From the NCBI RefSeq assembly GCF_900129705.1, contig NZ_FQWO01000009.1, positions 103,464-167,463 of the forward strand: DNA of 64,000 bases, written 5' to 3'. The notes below the pieces were generated by a model that saw only the letters and a list, made by a program, of their open reading frames with translations, had not been told where the DNA came from and made no database searches. Within the stretch, counting starts at the first letter, position 1, and each line of letters starts with the position of its first letter. A program made the translations under genes and the position numbers. Source of the stretch: Flavobacterium granuli. Its GTDB lineage: Bacteria; Bacteroidota; Bacteroidia; Flavobacteriales; Flavobacteriaceae. Positions 52,878 to 62,223 of this stretch are shown in pieces.

Positions 52878-53729
52878 ATGAGTAAATCATTTTTCCTTTC
52901 TAAAACCTATTTTATTATTGGTCTCGTTTTATCCTTTGCCTCTATTCAGGCTCAATCTCCAAAAGGAAAATTATTTATTATTGGTGGCGGAAACAGGTCC
53001 GATACCCTAATGACACATTTGCTGTCTATTTCTAAATTACAAGCAAAAGATTATATTGTGGTGTTACCCATGTCTAGCGAAGAACCTGACAGTGCTTTTA
53101 TCTATTTCAAGGATCAAATGAAAAGATTAACTTCAAATCCGATAGTCATGCTCAATTTCGATAAAAAGACCGCCAACAATCAAAAGTGGACTGATTCTCT
53201 CCGAAACGCAAAACTCATTTTTATAAGTGGTGGCGATCAAACCCGATTCATGAATGTCGTAAAAAACACTCCCATAAAAACGGCAATTCATCAGGCTTAT
53301 CAAAACGGAAGTACAATTTCAGGGACAAGTGCCGGTGCAGCGGTGATGTGCGAAAATATGATTACGGGAAATCAAAAATTAGACAGCATATATTCAGCTA
53401 CTTTTGACAATATTAGACATAATAATCTCGAAATTACTGAGGGATTGGGTTTAATAAAGGATGTAATTATTGATCAGCATTTTCTAAAAAGAAGCCGCTA
53501 CAATCGATTGCTATCAGCTTTAGTTGAATTTCCTACTCATGTCGGGATTGGCATAGATGAAAGTACAGCTATTATTGTTCGCAATAAAAATATTGAAATA
53601 ACAGGAGAAAGCGAAGTCATAGTAGTCAAAAAACCGAAAGGAATTCAAAAATTTGACAAGAATAACCTCATTTCCATAGAAAGTCTTGAAATGAGCATTT
53701 ACAAAAGTGGTCAAAAATTTAAAATTTAA
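52878..53729 (+). CDS. Secreted cyanophycinase-like serine peptidase (family S51)
   Basis: A 283-residue protein with a signal peptide ending near SIQAQ (residue 26). The S51/class-I amidotransferase-like fold shows GKLFIIGGG at the start of the mature protein, LIFISGGDQTRF near 112-123, and the nucleophile motif GTSAGAAVM with Ser151, followed by DQHFLKRSRYNRLL, a cyanophycinase hallmark absent from peptidase E. Cyanophycinases release beta-Asp-Arg dipeptides from the storage polymer cyanophycin, and exported forms let bacteria feed on it or related isopeptides. The gene overlaps the penicillin-acylase-like gene by one base (TAATG), so the two are translationally coupled. No cyanophycin synthetase is seen here. 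Confidence 0.88.
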   Translation: MSKSFFLSKTYFIIGLVLSFASIQAQSPKGKLFIIGGGNRSDTLMTHLLSISKLQAKDYIVVLPMSSEEPDSAFIYFKDQMKRLTSNPIVMLNFDKKTANNQKWTDSLRNAKLIFISGGDQTRFMNVVKNTPIKTAIHQAYQNGSTISGTSAGAAVMCENMITGNQKLDSIYSATFDNIRHNNLEITEGLGLIKDVIIDQHFLKRSRYNRLLSALVEFPTHVGIGIDESTAIIVRNKNIEITGESEVIVVKKPKGIQKFDKNNLISIESLEMSIYKSGQKFKI

Positions 53730-55936
53730 TGCTAATGTTCAATTATAAAAAACTTCTTAAAACAGGCTTTCTCATTCTGTTTATAAATTCCGCAGTGTTT
53801 TCTCAAAGTCTCAGCACTAAAGAAAGTAAAAGACTTGAAAAAGCAGCGAAACAAGTAACTATCATTAGAGACAATTGGGGGATTCCTCACATATACGGAA
53901 AAACAGATGCCGATGCTGTTTTTGGCTTATTGTATGCCCAATGCGAAGATGATTTTACTCGCGTAGAAATGAATTACATAGAAAAACTAGGTCGATTATC
54001 AGAAATCAAAGGACAATCGGTTTTATACAATGATTTAGAAATAAGACTGCTAATAGATGAAAAAGAAGCCAAAAGTGATTATGAAAAAGCAAAGCCTTGG
54101 TTAAAAAAATTATTGAATGCCTATGCTGACGGAATCAACTACTATTTGTATAAAAATCCAGATGTAAAACCTGCTTTATTAAAACATTTTGAACCTTGGT
54201 ATCCGCTGCTTTGGACAGACGGCAGCATCGGCGCAATTAGCACGGGAGATCTCACTACCGGAGAATTGAAGGCTTTTTATTCTGGTAATTTCGATAAAGT
54301 ATCTTATATAGAACGAAAAAGGGATGTTCATTCGGGTTCAAACGGATTTGCTTTGGCTCCTTCAAAAACGGCCTCCGGAAATGCCATTTTATATATCAAT
54401 CCACACACTAGTTTTTATTTCAGACCCGAAGTGCAAATCAGCAGTGAAGAAGGACTAAATACCTATGGTGCGGTCACCTGGGGTCAGTTTTTTATTTATC
54501 AAGGATTTAACGAAAACTGCGGTTGGATGCATACCTCCTCCAATGTAGACGTTGCTGATTTGTATGCCGAAAAAGTTGTGCTTAAAAACAACAAGAGATT
54601 TTACGAATATGACAATCAATTAGTGCCAATCAAAGAAAAATCCATCACTATAAAATATTTAGAAAACGGCAAACTGGAAAGTAAAGAATTCAATACCTAT
54701 TCAACCAATCATGGTCCAATCATGGCTCAAAGAGAAGGAAAATGGATTAGTTTAAAATCCAATAATCGTTCCATGAAAAGTTTAGAACAAAGCTGGCTAA
54801 GAACCAAATCCAAAAATTTTGAGGATTACAAAACGGCAATGGATTTAAAAGCCAACACCTCAAACAATACGGTTTATGCTGATTCAAAAGGAAATATTGC
54901 TTATTGGCATGGGAATTTCATCCCTATCAGAGACAAAAACATCAACTGGTCCAAGGTGGTTGACGGAACAACTTCTGCTACCCAATGGAAGGGCTTACAT
55001 CAAGTTTCTGAAACGGTTCATATTTACAATCCTGTAAATGGCTGGCTGCAAAACTGCAATTCCACCCCTTTTTCGGCAGCGGGTAATCAAAGTCCAAAAA
55101 AAGAAAATTATCTTTCCTACATGGCTCCGGACGGAGAAAATTTTAGGGGCTTGAATGCGGTTCGTCTTTTAAGCAAGGGAGAAAATTATACTTTGGACAA
55201 AGTTATAGCCGATGGTTACAATACGAAACTATCTGCTTTTGAATTACTTATCCCTGCATTAATTTCAACTTTTGAAAAACAAACAAGCCTCAAAAATACA
55301 CAATACAAGGATCTAATTGAACCCATAAATATCCTTAAAAACTGGGATTATCATTCTTCCGAAACATCTATTGCCTCTACCTTAGCTATAGAATGGGCTA
55401 CAAAACTAGACCCGATATTACAAAAACTTTACATCGATCAAGGAGAAAGTGATCAAATTGAAAATACAAAAAAATTTGTACAAAATGCTACAGCAGATCA
55501 GTTACTACCCCAATTACTTTTGGTTGTAAATGAATTAACAACCAAATTTGGAAAATGGCAAATCCCTTGGGGAGAAATCAATCGCTTCCAAAGATTATCT
55601 GGTGCTATTGATCTTAAATATGACGACAAATCAAAAAGCTTGCCTATTGGTTTTGGACCTGCACTTTGGGGTTCCCTACCAGCTTTTAAAAGTAATTATC
55701 AAGAAGGTACCCAAAAAAGATACGGCTATAACGGGAATAGCTTTGTTTGTGCTGTCGAATTTGGTCCCAAAATAAAAGCTAAGTCATTGCTGGCTGGAGG
55801 TAACAGTGGTAACCCTGGGTCAAAACACTTTGATGATCAGGCAGAAATGTATCAACAAGGGAAATTCAAAGATGTTTTATTTTATAAAGAAGAGGTAGAA
55901 AAAAATGCCGAACGTAGCTATCATCCTGGTGAATGA
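53729..55936 (+). CDS. Penicillin acylase family N-terminal-nucleophile hydrolase
   Basis: A 735-residue exported amidase precursor. After a signal peptide (ends near AVFSQ) comes the small-subunit region with VTIIRDNWGIPHIYGKTDAD. The nucleophile is Ser204 in SGSNGFALAP: self-cleavage before this serine should yield the two mature chains. LYINPHTSF, the TSSNVDVADLY region and a C-terminal NSFVCAVEFG/GGNSGNPGSKHF block complete the fold. The family cleaves side-chain amides: penicillins, acyl-homoserine lactones or N-acyl amino acids. The start shares its A with the stop of the upstream cyanophycinase-like gene; an alternative ATG is 6 bases on. Coupling suggests both act on one amide-containing substrate, which is inference. 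Confidence 0.9.
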   Translation: MLMFNYKKLLKTGFLILFINSAVFSQSLSTKESKRLEKAAKQVTIIRDNWGIPHIYGKTDADAVFGLLYAQCEDDFTRVEMNYIEKLGRLSEIKGQSVLYNDLEIRLLIDEKEAKSDYEKAKPWLKKLLNAYADGINYYLYKNPDVKPALLKHFEPWYPLLWTDGSIGAISTGDLTTGELKAFYSGNFDKVSYIERKRDVHSGSNGFALAPSKTASGNAILYINPHTSFYFRPEVQISSEEGLNTYGAVTWGQFFIYQGFNENCGWMHTSSNVDVADLYAEKVVLKNNKRFYEYDNQLVPIKEKSITIKYLENGKLESKEFNTYSTNHGPIMAQREGKWISLKSNNRSMKSLEQSWLRTKSKNFEDYKTAMDLKANTSNNTVYADSKGNIAYWHGNFIPIRDKNINWSKVVDGTTSATQWKGLHQVSETVHIYNPVNGWLQNCNSTPFSAAGNQSPKKENYLSYMAPDGENFRGLNAVRLLSKGENYTLDKVIADGYNTKLSAFELLIPALISTFEKQTSLKNTQYKDLIEPINILKNWDYHSSETSIASTLAIEWATKLDPILQKLYIDQGESDQIENTKKFVQNATADQLLPQLLLVVNELTTKFGKWQIPWGEINRFQRLSGAIDLKYDDKSKSLPIGFGPALWGSLPAFKSNYQEGTQKRYGYNGNSFVCAVEFGPKIKAKSLLAGGNSGNPGSKHFDDQAEMYQQGKFKDVLFYKEEVEKNAERSYHPGE

Positions 55937-56035
55937 TTTCACAGCCTTCGAATAAGATACCTATACTCTATCTTTTAAGCTCTGATTATATCGAAAAAAC
56001 CATTGGTTAGCGAAACACTTAGCCTTGTCAAAAAG

Positions 56036-56069
56036 AAAGGAAGATATCATTGAGTTATCTTCCTTTTTT
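56036..56069 (+). terminator. Terminator after the acylase gene
   Basis: AAAGGAAGATA (56036-56046) pairs perfectly with TATCTTCCTTT (56056-56066), then a T run. It separates the two-gene unit from the amidohydrolase pair. Confidence 0.85.
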
Positions 56070-56183
56070 GTACTTACCTACTATTAAATACCATCAAAAA
56101 AGATAATAGTCAGGTTTTTTCTATATTTCTTCATATAATTAAGAATTGATTTTTTACTTTTAGAAAAAATTAACCTTAACCCT

Positions 56184-59100
56184 ATGAAAAGATTTTTTTC
56201 CCTCCTTTTATTATTAATTTTTATCCCAAAAATTGATGCTCAGGAATACTTTCCCAATAATGAAAGTGTCCAAAACAAGAACAACAATTACACTGCATTT
56301 ACAAATGCCAAAATTTTTGTCACTCCAACTCAAGTAATCGACAAAGGAACTTTGCTTATTCAAAACGGAAAAGTAATCAATGCAGGCAAAACCGTAGTAA
56401 TTCCCAAAAATACGATTGTAGTAAATCTTGAGGGAAAATCAATTTACCCTTCTTTTATCGATATGTACACCACTTTTGGGATCGAAAAACCCAAAAGAGG
56501 CGAAGGCGGTCGTCAGAACCCTTTATACGATACTAAGAAAGAAGGATACTATTGGAACGAACATATCAAACCCGAAACGGATGCTTTCCAAAACTTTCAA
56601 TACGATAATACCAAAGCCGAAGAGCTTTTGAAAGCTGGTTTTGGTGTGGTAGGAAGCCATGTTGCCGATGGAATTGCACAAGGAAGCGGAATTTTGATTG
56701 CCTTAAACAATGAAGACAACAGCAAAAGACTTTTGGCTAATAAAATAACCAATCATTTCAGTTTTACCAAAAGCTCCACCACAAACCAAGCCTATCCCAG
56801 TTCATTAATGGGAATGATTGCTTTATTGCGCCAAATGTATTTTGATTTAGATTGGTACAAAAACGGGAATTCAACCACCACCGACTTATCATTGGAAGCC
56901 ATGATAAACAATCAGAAATTGGTTCAGATTTTTGCTGCCGAAGACAAATTGAACAGCCTTAGAGCCGCTAAAATTGCGAAAGAATTTGGATTGAATTACA
57001 TCTTTAAGGGAGCTGGAAATGAATTTGAAAGAATTGAGGAAATAAAAAAAACAAATGCTTCTTATATTATCCCAATCAATTTTCCGGAAGCCTTTGACGT
57101 AAGCAATCCCTATCTGGCAAGTCAATTGGATTTTGCCGATTTGCGTTTATGGAATCAATCTCCAACTAACTTAAAAGTGTTATCAGATAACGGAATCATA
57201 TTTGCTTTAACTACTGATAAGCTCAAAAAGATGGATGATTTCAGAACTAATCTTTTAAAAGCAATCCAATATGGTTTTGACAAAACCAAAGCCTTAGAAG
57301 CCCTAACAACTATTCCTGCCTCTTTATTGGGGAAAAGCAATGAAATAGGCTCTTTGAAAAACGGAAGCTTGGCTAATTTCTTAATTACATCTGGTGAGAT
57401 TTTTGATAAAAAAACAACCATCTATGAAAACTGGGTTGGAGGCAGCAAGTACGTTATCAAAGACATCACGGCAAAAGACATTCGTGGAAGCTATGATTTA
57501 ACCGTTGACAATACTCCTTATAAATTAGTCATCAAAGGTGAAATTACAGCTCCAGAATCTGAAATCAAAACATTAGACTCAACTAAGGTAAACTCTAAAA
57601 TTAGCCTTGCAAACAATTGGATTTCTTTAATTGTAAAAAGCAAAGACTCTGTAAAAACTAATTTCAACAGACTTACCGGGTATATTGAAAACTCACCAAA
57701 TCTGAACGGGAAAGTAATATTCTTTGATGGTAAAGAATCAAATTGGTCTGCGGTAAAAACAGCCGCTTTCGAAAACGAAAAACCGAAGGACAAAGGCAAA
57801 GATGAAGCAAAAAATAATACCATAATCCCGGTTAGCTATCCTAATATTGCTTTTGGAAATGCCGAAAAACCAAAACAAGAAACCCTATTATTCAAGAATG
57901 CCACAGTTTGGACCAATGAAAAAGAAGGCATCTTAACAGAAACTGATGTTCTGGTAAAAAATGGTAAAATTGCCGCTATTGGTAATAATCTTAATGAGGC
58001 AGCAGCAACTGTAATCGATGCCAAAGGAAAACACCTAACAAGTGGTATCATTGACGAGCACTCTCATATCGCCATTTCAAATGGCGTCAATGAAGGTGGA
58101 CATAATTCCAGCGCAGAGGTTACGATTGAAGACGTTGTTAACTCTGATGATATTAATATCTATAGAGAATTAGCCGGCGGCGTGACCACTTCCCAGTTAT
58201 TGCACGGATCAGCAAACCCTATTGGCGGGAGATCAGCAATCGTAAAATGGAAATGGGGAGCAGCTCCTGATGAAATGCTTTATAAAGACCAACCTAAATT
58301 TATCAAATTTGCTTTGGGAGAAAATGTAAAACAAGCCAACTGGGGAATTAACAACCCAACCCGTTTCCCACAAACAAGAATGGGTGTCGAACAAGTTTTT
58401 ACTGATTATTTTCAACGCGCCAAAGAATATGAAGCCACTTGGAAAAAATACAATGCAGCTTCAAAGAAAAACAAAGGCAAAATGCCAAGAACAGACATCG
58501 AATTACAAACTATAACCGAAATTTTAAATCAGGAGCGATTTATAAGCTGTCACTCTTATGTGCAATCCGAAATTTTGATGTTAATGCAGGTAGCCGAAAA
58601 ATTTAATTTTAGAGTCAACACTTTTACACACATTCTTGAAGGATACAAAGTAGCCGATAAAATGAAGGAACACGGTGTGGGTGCCTCTACTTTTTCTGAT
58701 TGGTGGGCTTATAAATTTGAAGTAAATGATGCAATCCCTTATAATGGACCAATAATGCACAATGCAGGCGTAGTAGTAGCATACAACTCTGATGATGCCG
58801 AAATGTCTCGAAGACTAAATCAAGAAGCCGCAAAAGCCGTAAAATACGGAAACATTTCAGAAGAAGAAGCTTGGAAATTTGTGACTTTAAATCCTGCAAA
58901 ATTATTACACATCGACAATAAAGTAGGAAGTATCAAAGTAGGTAAAGATGCCGATATCGTATTGTGGAGCACTAATCCTCTATCGGTTTATGCCCAAGCC
59001 GAAAAAACAGTTATTGAAGGAACTGTTTACTATGATGCCAAAAAAGATGAAGCAAAAAGAGTGGCTATTGATAAAGAGAGAAACGAAATTATAGGTCAGA

Positions 59101-59189
59101 TGCTAGAGGAAAAAAACAAAGGAATGAATACTCAAGAACCTAAAAAACGAATTAAAGTCGAATACCATTGTGATACTTTGGAAGACTAA
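56184..59189 (+). CDS. Secreted tandem amidohydrolase (first domain degenerate)
   Basis: A 1001-residue exported protein with a signal peptide ending near KIDAQ (residue 20). It contains two amidohydrolase-fold domains. The first (about 38-440) keeps the flanking beta-sandwich and barrel (AKIFVTPTQVIDKGTLLIQN, SLKNGSLANFLI), but where the metal-binding HxH should be it reads PSFIDMYTTF. The second (about 575-980) is complete: IIDEHSHIA supplies HxH, FTHILEGY a later His, and YNSDDAEM the catalytic Asp; it ends with KVGSIKVGKDADIVLW. Active members hydrolyse cyclic or linear amides, such as imidazolonepropionase-like or dipeptide substrates. A near-consensus box TACTTTTA at 56155-56162 precedes it. 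It is paired with another degenerate amidohydrolase gene. Confidence 0.9.
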   Translation: MKRFFSLLLLLIFIPKIDAQEYFPNNESVQNKNNNYTAFTNAKIFVTPTQVIDKGTLLIQNGKVINAGKTVVIPKNTIVVNLEGKSIYPSFIDMYTTFGIEKPKRGEGGRQNPLYDTKKEGYYWNEHIKPETDAFQNFQYDNTKAEELLKAGFGVVGSHVADGIAQGSGILIALNNEDNSKRLLANKITNHFSFTKSSTTNQAYPSSLMGMIALLRQMYFDLDWYKNGNSTTTDLSLEAMINNQKLVQIFAAEDKLNSLRAAKIAKEFGLNYIFKGAGNEFERIEEIKKTNASYIIPINFPEAFDVSNPYLASQLDFADLRLWNQSPTNLKVLSDNGIIFALTTDKLKKMDDFRTNLLKAIQYGFDKTKALEALTTIPASLLGKSNEIGSLKNGSLANFLITSGEIFDKKTTIYENWVGGSKYVIKDITAKDIRGSYDLTVDNTPYKLVIKGEITAPESEIKTLDSTKVNSKISLANNWISLIVKSKDSVKTNFNRLTGYIENSPNLNGKVIFFDGKESNWSAVKTAAFENEKPKDKGKDEAKNNTIIPVSYPNIAFGNAEKPKQETLLFKNATVWTNEKEGILTETDVLVKNGKIAAIGNNLNEAAATVIDAKGKHLTSGIIDEHSHIAISNGVNEGGHNSSAEVTIEDVVNSDDINIYRELAGGVTTSQLLHGSANPIGGRSAIVKWKWGAAPDEMLYKDQPKFIKFALGENVKQANWGINNPTRFPQTRMGVEQVFTDYFQRAKEYEATWKKYNAASKKNKGKMPRTDIELQTITEILNQERFISCHSYVQSEILMLMQVAEKFNFRVNTFTHILEGYKVADKMKEHGVGASTFSDWWAYKFEVNDAIPYNGPIMHNAGVVVAYNSDDAEMSRRLNQEAAKAVKYGNISEEEAWKFVTLNPAKLLHIDNKVGSIKVGKDADIVLWSTNPLSVYAQAEKTVIEGTVYYDAKKDEAKRVAIDKERNEIIGQMLEEKNKGMNTQEPKKRIKVEYHCDTLED

Positions 59190-59223
59190 AAAGAGCGATT
59201 CATTAATTGAAAAAAAATATAAA

Positions 59224-60525
59224 ATGATACTTAAAAAAAGATATTTAGTACTGTTTATACTTAGTATATCCATGGCAGCTCAACATGCTCCTGCAAAAAA
59301 ACAAACAAAGTCCATATTAATCCTAAATGCAATTGCACATTTAGGAAACGGAAAAATAATTCAAAACAGCGCCATTGGATTCAAAGACGGAAAAATAACG
59401 CTCGTGGCCGATGCTACACAAATTCGATTAGCCAAAGATGCCTATGACGAAACTATAGACGCTACGGGAAAAGAAGTTTATCCGGGATTTATTGCTCCAA
59501 ATTCGACTTTGGGATTAGTTGAAATTGATGCCATAAAATCATCTGATGACGAAAGCGAAATTGGGGTTTTCAATCCTAATGTTCGAAGCATCATTGCCTA
59601 TAATGCCGAATCGAAAGTAATCGAAACAGTACGGCCAAATGGAATATTAATAGCTCAAATCACCCCTCGCGGCGGGAGAATTTCAGGAACTTCTTCTATC
59701 GTACAATTGGATTCCTGGAACTGGCAAGATGGCTTGATGAAAGAAGATGATGGAATACATTTAAATTTTCCATCCTCATTTAGACAAAATGGCTGGTGGG
59801 CTGAGCCAGCGGCATCATCCCTTAACAAGGATTACTCTAAACAAGTGGGAGAAATAACCCGTTTTTTGACTAATGCTAAATCGTATCTGGCGGATACCGC
59901 AAAGGAGAGAAATTTAATCTTTGAATCGGTAAAAGGATTGTTTGACGGAACACAAACTTTATTCATCCATGCCGATAAAGAGCTGCAAATCATTGATGCT
60001 GTAAACCTAGCCTTAGAAAACGGAATCAAAAAAATAGTGATTGTAGGTGGTTTTGAAGCTTATAAAGCAGCTGATCTTCTTAAAAAGAACAATATAGGCG
60101 TATTATTGAAAAGAGTACACGATATGCCTGAAAATGACGATCAAGATGTGAATTTGCCTTATAAAATGGCAAAAATCCTAACCGATAAAGGAATTGTAGT
60201 AGGGTTAGAAAACAGCGGAAACATGGAGCGTATGAATACAAGAAATTTACCTTTTCTTGCCGGAACTTGTGCGGCTTACGGCTTAGACAAAGAACAAGCC
60301 TTGCAGTTGATTACTTCTAATACCGCTAAATTATTAGGAATTGACAATCTATGCGGTACACTCGAAGAAGGAAAAGATGCTACTTTATTCATTTCGGATG
60401 GAGATGCCTTAGATATGAGAACCAATAAAATTTCTAAAGCATTTATCCAAGGAAGAACGATAAACTTAGAAAATCATCAGAGTCAACTTAACAAGATCTA
60501 CAAAGAGAAATTCGGTCAACAATAA
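59224..60525 (+). CDS. Secreted amidohydrolase-fold protein lacking the HxH motif
   Basis: A 433-residue exported protein. The start at 59224 gives a signal peptide ending near SMAAQ (residue 20); an upstream in-frame codon at 59170 would overlap the previous gene and spoil it. It keeps the amidohydrolase frame: the N-terminal sandwich (ILNAIAHLGNGKIIQNSAIG), the barrel, and the C-terminal TSNTAKLLGIDN with GTLEEGKDATLFI. The canonical HxH position reads PGFIAPNSTLG, and the usual catalytic Asp region is altered to LENSGNMERM. It is thus probably non-catalytic or altered in chemistry, perhaps a partner subunit of the preceding protein, 34 bases upstream. Confidence 0.87.
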   Translation: MILKKRYLVLFILSISMAAQHAPAKKQTKSILILNAIAHLGNGKIIQNSAIGFKDGKITLVADATQIRLAKDAYDETIDATGKEVYPGFIAPNSTLGLVEIDAIKSSDDESEIGVFNPNVRSIIAYNAESKVIETVRPNGILIAQITPRGGRISGTSSIVQLDSWNWQDGLMKEDDGIHLNFPSSFRQNGWWAEPAASSLNKDYSKQVGEITRFLTNAKSYLADTAKERNLIFESVKGLFDGTQTLFIHADKELQIIDAVNLALENGIKKIVIVGGFEAYKAADLLKKNNIGVLLKRVHDMPENDDQDVNLPYKMAKILTDKGIVVGLENSGNMERMNTRNLPFLAGTCAAYGLDKEQALQLITSNTAKLLGIDNLCGTLEEGKDATLFISDGDALDMRTNKISKAFIQGRTINLENHQSQLNKIYKEKFGQQ

Positions 60526-60583
60526 GTTTAAAAAAATAACAGTAGGCTGAACAATCAGAAGAACTACTTTTTATTACTCCTAG

Positions 60584-60623
60584 AAAAGTGCCAATCGCAA
60601 CTCTTGTGATTGGCACTTTTTTT
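60584..60623 (+). terminator. Rho-independent terminator after the amidohydrolase pair
   Basis: AAAAGTGCCAATC (60584-60596) pairs perfectly with GATTGGCACTTTT (60608-60620), with a T run to 60623. Confidence 0.9.
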
Positions 60624-60778
60624 ATTTTATCCCCCAATTAAAGTCAAAAAACACTTCTTAGCCTCAATTCAAAATCCCATATTTTAAAAAAAAGATTAAC
60701 AATTCACTAAAAACAAATAAAAATAAAGATATAGCCGTAATTTAAAAGAGGGTAAATTTAAATTTTGATAAAAATAAC

Positions 60779-60828
60779 CAATACTAACCCCATTTAAAAC
60801 AGGGGTATTGATTGATTTTATATTTTTA
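60779..60828 (+). promoter_or_regulatory. Putative promoter/operator of the ammonium transporter gene
   Basis: An interrupted inverted repeat, CAATAC-TAA-CCCC (60779-60791) with GGGGTATTG (60802-60810), lies just before TATTTTTA (60821-60828), a one-base variant of TAnnTTTG 21 bases before the ATG. The rest of the 324-bp gap 60526-60849 holds only the terminator at 60584. The repeat sits where an activator or repressor could bind; no known nitrogen-regulator consensus is recognised. Confidence 0.35.
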
Positions 60829-60849
60829 CAAAAACTAAAACTAAAAACA

Positions 60850-62163
60850 ATGCGAAAAATTATTCTAAGTGTGATCCTAATCACCATTCTGATTTTAACC
60901 CTATTTTCGAGTTTTTTATTATCTGATAACCCAATACCTACTCAAGCGGTTGCATTTGACACCGGAGATATGGCTTGGATGATTGTTGCTACTGCGCTTG
61001 TCCTATTAATGACTCCTGGCTTAGGTTTTTTTTATGGAGGAATGGTTGGTAAAAAAAACGTTATTAGCACTATGCTTCAAAGCTTTATGGCCATGATAAT
61101 AGTAACACTTCTTTGGGTTATCATCGCTTTTGGTCTATCATTTGGCCCATCGATAGGAGGAATAATTGGAAATCCTTCTCCTTATTTGTTTTTTCAAAAT
61201 GTGAACACAACATCATCCTGGAGTTTAGCCCCTACTATTCCATTCCTGTTGTTTGCTTTATTCCAAGCTAAATTTGCCATTATTACACCTGCATTAATCA
61301 CAGGGGCTTTTGCCGAAAGAATCCGTTTTTGGGCCTATCTCTTATTCATGGTCTTATTCATTTTGTTTATTTACACCCCTCTGTGCCATATGACTTGGCA
61401 TCCTGAAGGCCTTTTCTTCAAAATGGGTGTATTGGACTTTGCAGGAGGAACCGTTGTCCATATGAGCGCAGGTTGGGCAGCATTGGCTGGAGCCATATTT
61501 TTAGGAAAAAGAAAAAACCAAAAAGTAAATCCAGCACGAATTACCTATGTATTATTAGGAACCGGTTTATTATGGTTTGGATGGTTTGGTTTTAATGCTG
61601 GTTCAGCTTTAGGGGCAAATGGATTGGCCGTTCAAGCACTCGGAACCACCACTGTGGCTGCTGCTGCTGCCGGAATGGCTTGGGTCTTCTTTGATAAAAT
61701 CCTTGGACACAAACTGTCGGCTATGGGAGCCTGTATTGGAACCGTAGTGGGTTTAGTCGCAATAACGCCTGCTGCAGGATTTGTCAGTATTCCTCACGCC
61801 ATTTTCATAGGGGTATTCAGCAGTATTGTAAGTAACCTCATGGTGAGTAAATTTCATAAAGGCAAGATTGACGATGCTTTAGACGTATTTGCTTGCCACG
61901 GCGTAGGCGGTATGACGGGAATGCTCTTGACTGGTGTTTTTGCTTCAAAAGCGGTAAACCCAGCAGTAGTAGATCAAGGCCTTCTCTTTGGAGAAACAAC
62001 ATTGTTCTTCAACCAATTAATTGCTTTAGTTATCGTTTCTGTTTTTGCTTTTACAGCCTCTTATTTCCTTTTCTTTATAGTGAACAAAATCACTCCTTTG
62101 AGAGTCAGTGAAGATAGAGAAGAATTAGGTTTGGATCTTTCGCAGCACGGAGAATATTTATAA
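60850..62163 (+). CDS. amt: Ammonium transporter (Amt family)
   Basis: A 437-residue inner-membrane channel for ammonium with about eleven TM segments after an N-terminal hydrophobic segment (5-24), which may be a cleaved signal as in E. coli AmtB. Family motifs: LMTPGLGFFYGGMVGKKN (first TM pair), DFAGGTVVHMSAGWAALAG with the first pore His of the twin-His pair, and DALDVFACHGVGGMTGMLLTG with the second. The start at 60850 is chosen over an in-frame codon at 60808 lying upstream of the predicted promoter box. No glnB/glnK gene follows, unlike many amt loci. It lies beside secreted amide-cleaving enzymes that would liberate ammonium or amino acids. Confidence 0.95.
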   Translation: MRKIILSVILITILILTLFSSFLLSDNPIPTQAVAFDTGDMAWMIVATALVLLMTPGLGFFYGGMVGKKNVISTMLQSFMAMIIVTLLWVIIAFGLSFGPSIGGIIGNPSPYLFFQNVNTTSSWSLAPTIPFLLFALFQAKFAIITPALITGAFAERIRFWAYLLFMVLFILFIYTPLCHMTWHPEGLFFKMGVLDFAGGTVVHMSAGWAALAGAIFLGKRKNQKVNPARITYVLLGTGLLWFGWFGFNAGSALGANGLAVQALGTTTVAAAAAGMAWVFFDKILGHKLSAMGACIGTVVGLVAITPAAGFVSIPHAIFIGVFSSIVSNLMVSKFHKGKIDDALDVFACHGVGGMTGMLLTGVFASKAVNPAVVDQGLLFGETTLFFNQLIALVIVSVFAFTASYFLFFIVNKITPLRVSEDREELGLDLSQHGEYL

Positions 62164-62223
62164 ATCATTTTAGCACCCCATTTAAAGACAGTCTGAAAAT
62201 TCATTTTCAGCATATTTTTTATT

